DNA from: Isoetes taiwanensis
Taxonomy: Eukaryota; Streptophyta; Lycopodiopsida; Isoetales; Isoetaceae
Reading direction: 5' to 3'
NCBI GenBank assembly: GCA_021234155.1
Contig: JAJEKV010000034.1
Location: 2,110,001-2,174,000 of the forward strand
Length of the DNA stretch: 64,000 nucleotides
Shown one piece after another: positions 1 through 10,609 of the stretch. The notes below the pieces were generated by a model. The model saw nothing but the letters and a program-made list of their open reading frames with translations. It did not search any database and had not been told where the DNA came from. Numbering within the stretch: the first letter of the stretch is position 1; the number at the start of each line of letters is the position of its first letter. A program made the translations under genes and the position numbers.

Positions 1-165
1 CTGCACGTCCTCAAATTCAGATGATTTTTCAGACGATTTTGTTGACGATCTTTCAAACGATTTTTCGACGCTTAAATCGCCGTAAAAAATCGCCGATAAA
101 TCATCACCAAGAGGGTCCAAAGTGCGCTTATCTATTTTGTGAAGACTATCTGACGATTTTTCTGA
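1..165. repeat. Short direct/inverted repeat cluster (CTGACGATTTTT type), copy 1
   Basis: Several copies of a motif like TCWGACGATTTTT occur in both orientations within about 165 bp (for example near 25-45, 50-65 and 148-160, with inverted forms near 75-100). Such dense motif clusters are typical of subterminal regions of DNA transposons, but no terminal repeat is visible here because the window begins inside it. Confidence 0.5.
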
Positions 166-347
166 CGCGGAACAGGCATTCTCTTATAGTGCAAATCTAG
201 AAATGATATTGTAATATAGTCACTTCTGACAACCTGAAGCATTCGATAATTAGAAACCTATACACCAAAGAAATAATCTAAAATAAAAATTATAAATGAG
301 TAAACTAAAACTAATCTGTATTATGTGTGTTTTGAGATCTCGATCTG

Positions 348-528
348 CTAATAATTCAACTCCAATTTAAAACGGTTTTCAGCTGCCTTTGTTTTTTCTG
401 CACCAACTCCAGCACACCGTGACCGCTCTACAGCATCAATAAAAGCCTCACAGGCCCTACCAAACAATGGATGATGCAAGATATTAAATCTTGACCGATC
501 AATTCTAGTTTCTTCGATTATCATGTCC
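348..528 (-). pseudogene. Probable 3'-terminal exon of the duplicated FCP1/RING gene (copy 1)
   Basis: Read on the minus strand, an AG acceptor near 529 is followed by an open frame of about 59 codons containing HHPLFGRACEAFIDAVERSR and ending at TAG (348-350). In copy 2 (31,766-31,945) the same frame is broken by changes at CAG/CTG triplets, so the copy 1 reading is the better one here. I do not recognise the domain. It lies downstream of, and on the same strand as, the FCP1-like exons. Assignment to the same gene is by position only. Confidence 0.45.
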
Positions 529-680
529 TACCTTTTCCTAATTATATGCCCAATAGTCCTAAAAAGGTTATTCAAACTGCAAAAATAGTAGAAAATCATT
601 AGAATTAAGCTACAAAAGCAATAAAAATTTTAAATAGAAATGTGCAGGAAACATCTTCCCATTGTTTTTCTTAACCTGAA

Positions 681-1107
681 TCATAAACAACACAAGCATC
701 TCTTCCAGCTCAGATAATTGAATGTCTTCGATAGGAATGAAAGCATATAACTTTTTGAACTCTCACCAAGCATCAAATTCCTTTCTATCCCAAGTTGTAA
801 CCTTTGAAGAACAATCTTTGTCGCCATGATATACCTCATGCATGATCTGCTTATCAAGAAGCAAGAATCTATCATTCTTAGATTCTTTTTCTGTCTCCTT
901 TGCAGGATTCCTGAACTCTTCACCAAACCATGGTTCTTTTCCCATTTCCTCCATGAACTTAGTTACATCATCATTTAAATTTGCTTCAAGGAATTTATCC
1001 ACATCTATCACCTCTTCCCCATAGACCGCAGAACCAAAGAAGGTTGGGGAAAAAGATGGATTCTCTTGCTTACCTTTAGAAACCACCATACTAAGGGTCC
1101 CACACAT
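681..1107 (-). pseudogene. Exon of the duplicated gene, unknown domain (copy 1)
   Basis: A minus-strand frame reads through an acidic, coding-looking stretch (GEEVIDVDKFLEANLNDD, then KETEKESKNDRFLLLDKQ) to EFDAW, a TGA, and then a continued coding-looking tail in the same frame (LYAFIPIEDIQLSELEEMLV) ending at a GTTAAG splice donor. The TGA sits in TGGTGAGAG, which could instead be a GTGAGA splice donor, so either a nonsense change or an exon end fits. The same stop is present in copy 2. Product unknown. Confidence 0.45.
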
Positions 1108-2117
1108 GAAGCGGGTAATGTGGATTCGCTGCCGCTGACAGAGCCGAATTTTTTGCTTGGGTCACATGATCCCGCCGGCGGAAGGGTTCCACGCTGCAAA
1201 GAAAGACCTAAGCAAGAAAATTTGGCGCTACCGAGTGTGATCAAGAAGAGGGATTGCCGCCAAGTGCTAGAAAAATCTTCCAAATTGCCCTCATCTCTCC
1301 GAGATCCCTGATTGACGCAATGCTTCCAACCGATGCGTAAGCCCACTGAACGGATTGCTATCAACAGTGGCTTCTTCCCCGCCAAAATTTGGCATGTGAC
1401 CCCTTCCATTTCTACGATTGACGGGCCAGAACCCCCAAGGATGCAAGATCACCGTGGAGGGCACTAAACCGAAGATTGTGGCCAAATTCTCTTGTCCGAG
1501 GTGAATCGCCGCAAAGAAAAGGAGTCATAGCCTCATCTAAGGTCCAACAAAGGATAGACCGCGGTGCATGCAACCGATGAACGCTTTTCCGAGATGCACA
1601 TAGAAGCTCGCATGGCGATGACCTTCATGTTCACCGATGATGCCTTTGCATTCATGATCTTCTATCTTCTCGCTATATGGATTTCTCGACCACCGCTATA
1701 TGGCTTTCTCGCACCGACAAATTTTTGTGTAAATGATGTTTTTTGTGTAAAGAAGTTTTGATTTAAGCTTTTCTAAAGTGAACTTTTTTCTCAGAAGCTC
1801 TTGAATGAGTAACTTATGATTCAATGTAAACACTTGATACATATGATAATATATTACCGCTTTCTCCCATGAAGTGTTCTATCTTTTATACCGCATGCAA
1901 TATTTCTCCCTCATTTGATCCTCAAGATTTATCTTTGTTTTACACTTGCATGAGGTAACCCTAAACCCTGAGTTGATCCTCCAGGTTTAACTTTATTTTT
2001 AACACAAGAATAGTTCAATCGGGTGCCGCAAGCAAAAGTGTTGGATCTTTATGTTGATTATTTGCATGAATTGTATAGGCTAGATTAAGGTGTTTGTAGG
2101 ACAGTGTTAGGTCGGTG

Positions 2118-2227
2118 GCAGTTGCTGGCTGGGTTTGTGTGAGTTAAGCGGCTATAAAATAGGTTGTTAAGTGCAGTTGTTGGCTGGGTTTGTGTGAGTT
2201 AAGTGGCTATAAAATAGGTTGTTAAGT
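2118..2227. repeat. 55-bp tandem duplication
   Basis: Two units of 55 bp (2,118-2,172 and 2,173-2,227), each containing GGCTGGGTTTGTGTGAGTTA and GGCTATAAAATAGGTTG, differ at two bases. The same pair occurs in copy 2 at about 33,542-33,656, but there the junction CAG triplets are garbled (GTGCAGTTG reads as GGCGCGCTTTG). Confidence 0.85.
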
Positions 2228-2400
2228 GCAGAGACTGATACAAATTAAGCATGATGAGAAACCAAAAGACTTTGATGTTAGAGTCTCTAAACTTGCAAGC
2301 AAAATAAGTCCTAAACCTCATGAAAAGGATACTATAACTTGGTTTGTCCAAGGATCCCTTCATAATCTGAATCAGCCACAAACAGATAGTGCAGAAACAA
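2226..2400 (+). pseudogene. Gag-like fragment (copy 1)
   Basis: A plus-strand frame of about 50 codons (IKHDEKPKDFDVRVSKLASK, then ISPKPHEKDTITWFVQGSLH) has the look of the conserved region of plant retrotransposon gag proteins, where a flexible-use segment is followed by a 'W(F/Y)xxGL' end. It is antisense to the FCP1/RING gene, inside one of its probable introns. The same fragment is at 33,654-33,810. The call rests on pattern only. Confidence 0.35.
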
Positions 2401-2596
2401 ATGCATAAACAAATGCAATGTATGATTTTGAAATCTCTGGTTTGAGAATAAAATACAATGTTTATAAGAAATGCATCAATATCAATACAATGATTCCAAA
2501 TCAATAACAAATCATGTTAACTTACATTATAATCTGATAAAAGCAAAATCAGAAAGAATGTAAAGTGAGAGAGTTATATTGAATAAATCGAAGCAA

Positions 2597-3600
2597 TTAC
2601 AATGTAATTTTGTCAAGAATAATCAGATTTCTTCTCAGAGTATCAACGGCTTTCTTGGAAGCCTTATCCAGAAAGTTAGTTAATGGATTGGCCTGAACAT
2701 ACACTTCCACATTCTCAGCTTCTAACAGTCCTTCCAGCCATGGTTTTAGATGTTCAGACAAGAAGTCACCATCTCTTCTAGATGGTTGATAAGTGTTAGG
2801 GCATACCATCGTGATGTGGATCGCTCTTAAAACCACGGCAGACAACATATCATCAATTAGCAATGTGTTATGGTGCATCCATGCTCCCTTCATTTTAGAA
2901 TAAACCTTGCTCAACTCCTTCAATAAAATAGGCTTCCTATCAACTTTGAATGCCGTATTTGTGCACTTCCTTGAAGACCATGTAAACCGTAGTTTTCTCA
3001 AACAATTTTTCAAACATTTGATTTAGAATAAGATTAGTTGCAGTGCTGCTCATTGTTGTCTAAATGGCAATCTTGAAGTTATCCATGCACCACTCTAGAA
3101 GCTCCTTAGCCTTCGGGCGCAATACATCTATCTTTGTGTGATTAAGGTGCTTTAGTTCTGCACCATCCATGACACAACTTTGGCAATGGCTCAAGATTCT
3201 CAAATAGCTTCAGCAAGACTCCATCTAGCTCAAAAATCAAAAGCTTCTTTATGCTTACTTCATCCTTTGTTACATGGAGACTTGGAACGCTCCTAAATAC
3301 TTCGCTACATTTAATTTTCTTCCTTGCAGCCTATTAGAGGCCTTGCATTTCCCCGAACGAAATGCTTTAAATAAACAAATACAAAACACTTCATACAAAA
3401 AAAAAACAAAGAATTACCAGGTGAAACAGATTCTTGTGATTGTGTTCGATGAGATGTCTCTTTCTTTGTCTTCACAACTGGACTACATGATGAAATGGGA
3501 AGACTACCATGGGTTTCAATGGCCTTATTATCGCTTTGTCGCACCAACAAACTTTGATTGAGACAAAGTAGCCTTCCCATTGACAACAAGCTGACTGCCC
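2597..3600 (-). pseudogene. FCP1/NIF-type phosphatase-like exons, copy 1 (broken)
   Basis: Copy 1 of the FCP1-like region described at 34,006-35,109. The second half of the domain (KPILLKELSKVYSKMK, HHNTLLIDDML, YQPSRRDGDFLSEHLKPWLE) is recognisable at 2,597-3,013. The first half near 3,060-3,600 is broken by several small indels, including in the HAD motif I region. It has the same TAG at the conserved Trp as copy 2 (near 3,071-3,073). The acceptor of the small intron reads CCCCG here where copy 2 has CCTGG, so the AG is lost. It cannot encode a phosphatase as read. Confidence 0.75.
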
Positions 3601-4539
3601 ACATTCGCTTTATTTCCACAAGGTGATGAAGCGTGTCGCCACATCTTTCGTGATGTTAAGTCTCTTTTAACTCTACAAGCATTACAGAAAAGCTAAATTG
3701 ACAACATGTAATAACAAACACATAAGTTTTGCAGAAACCTAGTTTGTCCAAACATGCATTACCTGGTGAAATCTTGTTTTTACCTTCAGCTTCCACAGCA
3801 GTACCTATCTTTGATGAGTGGCCTTGAATATCTAGATGTACATAAATAAAAAATCATTGCTATGCAACAACATGCAAATGTAATTTGTGGACTACTCTTG
3901 GAGCAAAAACTAAGAGAGAAACTAATCATGTAATCATTGTAAAAAGCTAGTCCATTTGAACATATAATTACCTGGATGAATCAAGATTGCAGTGTTTGGC
4001 TCAATAAACATCAGAGTTTTACAGCCTATCGCGGGTAATTCCAAACCAGCTTTGATTGTCCTTGTCCTGACTATCTCAGTTTTGCAAATGTGAAGAACAT
4101 ATACATGGTCATGCTTTTAGAAGCCGCAATAAATCCCGCACATTAGAAAACATTTTAGATTTGTTACCATCATTGTCCTTCTCGCCTTTGTAAGAAATAA
4201 TGTCCATAGCACCCTTCCCAGCTTGTTAATGCAAAGGCTCAAACGCCTCGCAGATAAGTTTATGTTCCTTGGGATATGATATGGATGCCGGGGTGGAGCT
4301 AACACCTTCATTCTCGATTGCTTCCATATGCAAGTAACATTCATTAAGTTATCTTGTGTGAGCTGAGAATAATGAATACAACCAACCGTGCGAATCTAGG
4401 GTTATGCTAATGTTGGACTTCTGGCACCCCTTTAATCCAAGAAATTTTGACATGTTATATCCACAATCGGTATAACAACATATTGTAGAGCAACCGCAAA
4501 AAAAAAAACACCATAAAAAATTCATTCAGAAAAATAATG

Positions 4540-5110
4540 GCATGGGAAGATGCTACCGAATGCACTACACGCAACATGCCACATGATATGCATGTCTACA
4601 CTCGACAATAATGATTGGCAAGAGCATATCATCCAATGTCAGTGACCTGTTACAAATTGGGCATGCTTCATTCAAATTAATGCTCAAATCTTCCTTCATA
4701 CTATGAATAACGACCGGTGTTTGGGCAGGCAAACAAGGATCAAACTCAAAAGGTTTGCACATGCTGGATCGAGATGCCAATGTACCAATTTGTTTAGTCG
4801 CCCCAACTCGACATCTCTAGAAATCTCTGAATTCAGTAAGTCATCGAGAGCTTGCTTCAAAGCTAGACCCAATTCTTCAAGATCTCTTTCTTGCAAGTCA
4901 ATTACTGCCTCAACACCCTCCTTCGCTGCACTTGAGAGCTTTGTGCACAAATCTTGGTACTTCTTAATCTCATTGGCCACACTAACCTGCCTAGCTTCTA
5001 AACCTTTAATATTTTTTGATGACACCGCACTTTTCGGCCACTTAGTTGCGCTCGATAGTCGCCTTTGTTCACATCATGTTCTGGTAATAGAAATCCATTC
5101 CTCCAATATC
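4540..5110 (-). pseudogene. Coiled-coil plus half-RING exon, copy 1
   Basis: On the minus strand a helical stretch (NEIKKYQDLCTKLSSAAKE, DLQERDLEELGLALKQALDD) is followed, after a frame change near 4,780, by a half RING finger: CPIC, then VECRHAYHVACC with C-x-H-x2-H-x2-C spacing. The helical part is at 4,780-5,025 and the RING part at 4,565-4,700. The last Cys pair of a full RING is not seen. Copy 2 carries the same exon at 36,020-36,480. Confidence 0.55.
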
Positions 5111-5191
5111 CCCACATCTCTAAAACACAAAGAGACACTAAATTAGAATATTGAATAAATTAGATAAACAATTGATCGCCATTAACTTGCA

Positions 5192-5385
5192 GCTATAAGA
5201 CACAAGTTGCAAGTCGTAACTTTGACCTATGGGACAAGCTTTCAAGCCGCAAGTCGTATCTTTGACCTATGACACAAGCTTCAAGCCGGAAGCTCCAACT
5301 TTGACCTATGGGACACAAGCTTCAAGCTGCAAGTCAGACTTTGACCTATGGGACATAAGCTTCAAGTCGAAGTCGCAATTGCATG
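5192..5385. repeat. Minisatellite, about 41-bp unit (copy 1: four units)
   Basis: Four repeats of a unit containing TTTGACCTATGGGACACAAG followed by CTTCAAGCCGCAAGTCG. Copy 2 (36,663-36,815) has three units. The loss or gain of a whole unit is a genuine difference between the copies rather than a point error. Confidence 0.85.
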
Positions 5386-5769
5386 ACACACTCTCTCACT
5401 ATGACCGCGGACTCAATCCGCAACTACTAAGGCGCGGTGCACTATGGTTGAGACCCAGATCAGAATAGTAAGGCATGACACATCCGCAACAAGCAATCGT
5501 AAGCTTCCACCGCAATTGCAACCGTGGATCGAATGATTAAGATGGTAGTAAACATTAACTAGAACATGTGCTTAAGCTTGTAGTCCGCAACTCACAAATG
5601 CATGCTTTTACCTATGAGTTAACCGCAAGTTCAGTTTGACTTACAACATATACAAGCACATGCTTCTAACTATGAATACAACAACGATTTTAGATTTAGC
5701 TAAGAATGTACTACATAAAAAAAAAAAAAAAAGAATCAAATAGTACCTCGTATTTTTTTTTGCATAATT

Positions 5770-6300
5770 GGTATCATTCACTGGTCTTACATGTCACATT
5801 AGAGCTAACATAGATTTGTGAAGTGGGCTTATCAACAAGCACCGCCCAACTGAGACATTGTCAATCGAGGAACAACATTTGTTGTAACTTTTCCAACCCA
5901 TCCTTATAATCATTGTTTGAAAGTGCTCTACTTTTTGCAAAATGACTTTGCATGCTTGTAGAAGCTCATCCAGCTTTATTTCACTACCATTGCAATGTAA
6001 GAGAAATGCTACTGCCAATGCTTGAGGCACCTGCCCTCCTAAAACCTTCTTACGATCATGTATTTTGTATACAATGATAGAAACTCTTCCTTCTTGTTTT
6101 CCTTCAAGAATCAACCTATAACAAGACTTACCATTTACCTTTTGGACCCCACATCTTTTCGTGATGTCATTCTCATCAACATTCCTGTCCTCCTCGATTT
6201 ATATAACTCCTTAAAGGTCAAACCTTTGCTGCTCAAATTTGAAATTGCATCGCTTGGTACTGCTTCCATGAGATCTCAGAAACATATTAAGACAGAGTTT
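5770..6300 (-). pseudogene. Upstream exon of the duplicated gene, copy 1 (broken)
   Basis: Counterpart of the open exon at 37,170-37,712. Copy 1 keeps short matching pieces (HDRKKVLGGQVPQALAVAFL; LHCNGSEIKLDELLQACK) but is interrupted by several indels, so only fragments are open. Product unknown. Confidence 0.5.
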
Positions 6301-6486
6301 AAAGATTGGCTAGAATTAAAGAAATGCTTGAATCAAATGTAAAGATTTTGTAACAATTGGCTAGAGACGATTTTAGTCCATAAGAGCTTTACATAGCCCT
6401 ATATTTTCCCTCGCTTAGAAAGATGAACTCAGCAAAGATGTAAAATATTAAGACCCAAAGATTATTCAACAAGCTACCTAGAGAGA

Positions 6487-9400
6487 TTTTTTTTTTGAGG
6501 ACGCCAAGCTTTATTCACCAACTAGAAACCGTGAGCAACATAAATGCAAAGACAGATTATAACCCCAGTGGACAAACCGATCCAACCGAGCACAACCACC
6601 GCCTATGCAAAAGAATGAATCAAGGTAAGTATGCCGATCAGTATTTTCTCTTGATCAAGAGAAGAACAATTGTAAGCCATAACAATTTTATCTTATGCCA
6701 ATCGGCGAACAACCTCATCCGCAGATTCATGCCCTTAAAGATAAACAACCTCCTTCTTCCGCATTGACATGCGAGATGAAAAGCTCGCTGCTGTTTGGGC
6801 CAAGACGGATAGATAGCAAGCAAAATTTGCCGCTAGATCGAGACGCGCCAAAAAGGGTCAACAACCAAGACCATGCCGCCGGGCCTCTCACACAAGAAAA
6901 ACAATGCTCAATACTCTCAACCCTTTGTCGGGTATAAAGGGCGTGAGCTCAAACCGACATCCATTTTATGGACTAACCTCGTTGACTCGAGGCATCTATG
7001 GATCACTTGCCACCACAAAACTACTACTTTGGGGTGAAGCAGCTTATCCCATACCCATATCCAAACACTTTTCCATTGTGGCTGAGGGACCAAGATGCCA
7101 TCTATTAGATGGAGGCAGGATTTCGTAATGCACAAGCAATTTATACACGTAAGACACAAACCGCCTGGCCGGATATCCCCGATGGCAACCCCATATGACT
7201 ACCTCAACTGTGGACCAGAATCCTCGTGGGCAACAATGCAAACAATATGATTCCAGATTACTCGTCCCATCTCAGCATAACAAGAACTTTGTTCTAAATG
7301 CTTCCCATGACATGAGATGATCGACTCATACCAAGCTGCAATAGTATTGATACCACCGCTACCCATCGTCAAGTAGGTTCTTTGGATGAACAACCACACT
7401 TAGAGGCACATTCTCCGAGTGTCCTGCAAAGGAATCCACCAAAGATGGAGTGGACAACCGAAGACATGCCTCAGATTAATATGGAAAAGAGACTCGACAG
7501 TTGTCCTAAGTCATAAGCAACCCCTTTTAGAAAGGGAGAAGCATTAGGATACGGATGCATATGATAAAGCAAAGCCTAAGGAAGGAGGGGCTTAATGGAG
7601 GCCTTATGAAATGGGAGACAATGCTGAATCGACCGCACTAACAACCTCGTGCCAGAGAATCATCCTTACCAATGAAAATCCTCCAAATGAACTTTGATAT
7701 CATCACCTTGCTTTGAGGTGAAAATCCAACATACCAAGACCACCAGCCGCCTTAGGTCTAATGCATTTCGCCCAAGCTACCTTGGACCAATCGCCTCCTA
7801 ACTCATTTCCACCCCAAATAAAATTTCGACGATACGCAATCTCCTCCATCTTACATCATGGAGCTAGTAAAGGCACGCCATGTAGACATGAGTATTACTA
7901 AGAACACATTTAGCCACAAAGTGATTCTACCGCATGGACAGCTTTTAGTCAGATTCCACCAAAACAAGTGCTTTTGCAACCCACTAATGATTTCATCCCA
8001 AGCATCCGGGCGTAGACATGAATTCCAACCGATACCAAGCAACTTTGTGGTATTGCCATGCGTAAGAATCTTCCAAGGATAGTCCAAAATACAGTGGAGG
8101 GATGGGACCGGCCCAACGCCCACAAAGCCGTATATTTTGCCACCCTACAAGAACTCCTCGATGCTAAGGGAGAATGTGTCTAATAATAGCTTAGCATTAC
8201 GAAGATTCTCAGCCCTCTAATTAGGAACAAAAAGTGTCATCGGCATATTGGTTACATACCTCTTGAGAACCATCGCCCATTGGGAGGCCTTGAATAACGC
8301 CATCTTGGTAGCCAATGAGAAGAGCCGACAAGACTTCGCCACAATTGTGAAAAGCAAGGGTGCTAAGGGACAACCCCGGCCGAATTCTCTACCCACTACA
8401 AAAATATCCGATGGCTCGCCTCGAAAAGGACAAGAGATCCGGCTGATGTATGGAGCTTCATGACATTCCTTGTGAATGACTCCCAAAACCCAAGTGCAAG
8501 AAGACACTTCTCCAAGAAGCCCCAATCAACACTATCGTAGGCTTTAGCAAAATCAAGCTTAAGATACATCGCTTATGACCCCAGAATCGCCCAATATATT
8601 CCTTCATATAAAGAGCCACGCTTGTTGAGAATACAACGACGAGGGAGAAAGCCGATTGTGTTGACGAGATAGCGCCCCAAGATGTCTCTGACTCTTTTCC
8701 GCCAATGTCTTAGCAAAGATCTTGTACACGAGGAAAGCAATGTAATAGGTCACAAATAAATAGTCTTGGGGTTCCTTTGTTCTTTGAATGAGAGAGATAC
8801 AACCCAGATTCAAAATCTTATCAAGGCTCCTAAATCTCTCAAAACTCACAAAAGGCATCATATATATCATCCCTCCAACCAGCCCCAAAGACTTCCTGAA
8901 GAATTCAATAGGAAAGCCATCAAGACCCTAGCATTTATCCTTTTCAAGAGAGCCACACCGCTTTAAGTCCTCCTTCACAATATTAGACTCAAGAAGCAAC
9001 CTCTGCTCTTCGTAAACAATGCGACGCACCTTAGTCAACACAGCCCAATTGCATGTCCTTCCTGAAAGGGCAATGGGTGTCGGGTAAGGAATGAAGAAAA
9101 GTGATGATGAAGATACTCGCTTAAGATTCACCGGATCGGAGATAAGAGCACCATCCGGCAGCACCAAAGAATGTATAGAAGTGGCGAAGTTTCCTTCTTC
9201 TTGCAGCCGCAAAAAAGAACCGGGTACATCTATCACCGCCCTGAACCACCGCAAACCCGCTTTCACTTTGGCTTCAGTGAATTTTACAGCTTATAGCCTT
9301 GATCCGAGATAATAACTCCTTTTCTCCTCGACTCCATTAGTATGGCCACGAGCGCCGAGTACTTCTAATTCCCCGGTACAATGCGTACAATAGCCCTCTA

Positions 9401-10609
9401 GCTTCAGCAGCCTCACTCTCCCATATTCTTTTGCAAATGACTTCACCGCGCATAATGCCGCAACAACCCCGCATGCCCCTACGAGGTGAGAAGGCCCGGT
9501 GACCAAGCCCGACTACAAAAATTAACTTTGAACTCATCATCCTCCGTGTACTTGCAATTAAGCTTAAAGTAGGTCCCGTAGGTCGATGACAATTAGCCAC
9601 ATCATTAGTTAGAAGTTGTGGATTATGATCGCATTACGTGAGCTATCCGTAAGATTTGAGCGACGAAAAACCGCTTAGCCGAAAGCAAATGCACAAGTAT
9701 TAAAGTATCCTCTATCATGCCTTGTATAAGCTCGCCAGCATTCGCCCAACCATTACACCACGAAAGGACTGGATCACCATCAATCTCCATAAGCCGACCA
9801 AAGATGTAAAAGGCGTGAGCTTATTGCTCTCGCCAATCCTTGCACCACTTCGAGCCGCTGACCACTTCTATCTCTTTCCAACTCGACCATATTGAAGTCG
9901 CCAACGAAAGCAACCATGCAACATTTTGTCCAAGCCGGAGAACTTTACCTCGAGTTGCCCACAAAGCACCACGCGACGAGGTCTATTATGAGCATACACA
10001 TTTATCAAACCCCATTCTTGGCCCTTATCTTTCCATTTGATTATTATCCAATCGCCTCAACCTATCTGCTTGAGTAAAAGTGACATCCACGTGATGACTT
10101 CCATGCAAGTAAGCACACCAGCCTTAGATGCATCAGCAGACACCAAGACATTATAGTCCCGTCCAAATACATTACCTACTTTATGTACATCAACAAGCAG
10201 CATTTATGCTCTTGAGGCAACAAAAAAGGTCGAGAAAACTTAGATAGTAAAGAGACAACCCGCTTTTACTTGGGGAAGAAGCCACCCCCTCACATTCCAA
10301 GACAACAGGTTCATGTGGCCAAAATATTATGCTCCACCTCCATACCAATAGAGCCAGCCAACCATGTCCATCTCGCATGGTTCTCAAGGGAGGTCAGCCC
10401 ACCTCGGCCTCGGAAATTGGCAGGGGAGCCTCCCCGTCTGCTCCACCCTTCCATTGTTTTGTTCAAGACTTGGTGAGGGAGAGCCTCCTCTCCGCCTACC
10501 CCCCATTATTTTGTTGGGGTAACCGGGCAAGGGAGAGCCTCCTCCTCGCCTCCACCCTTCCATGCAAATTATCGGGACCGTCAGTGACATGTGATGTTAT
10601 GTTGACTAG
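6487..10609 (-). mobile_element. L1-type LINE, 3' part (copy 1, cut off at 10,609)
   Basis: Copy 1 of the LINE described at 37,911-43,708. It starts with a short T-run (poly(A) tail on the minus strand, 10 T) at 6,487 and follows copy 2 up to 10,609. The RT core and endonuclease are present only as fragments because of many small indels (for example KLDFAKAYDSVDWGFLEK is not continuous here). The 5' end, ORF1 and the right target-site duplication are missing. Confidence 0.9.

Larger units (their letters stand above)
1..10609. repeat. Segmental duplication, copy 1 (left end outside window)
   Basis: This stretch is nearly the same as 31,420-42,087, in the same orientation and about 31.4 kb apart. 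Base 1 already matches 31,420, so the left border may lie outside the window. Homology ends at the shared 'gttgactag' near 10,601-10,609, after which copy 1 runs into GC-rich unrelated DNA while copy 2 continues through the rest of a LINE. Both copies hold the same broken FCP1/RING gene and LINE 3' part. Most differences are small and fall on CAG/CTG triplets, but a few are clean indels (42 bp near 3,779; one minisatellite unit near 5,320). It could be a real duplication or two haplotypes placed in tandem by an assembler. Confidence 0.95.

Noticed and set aside
842-1024. 60-codon plus frame present in both duplication copies
   Set aside because: Exact antisense of a coding-looking exon; conserved only because the segment is duplicated.
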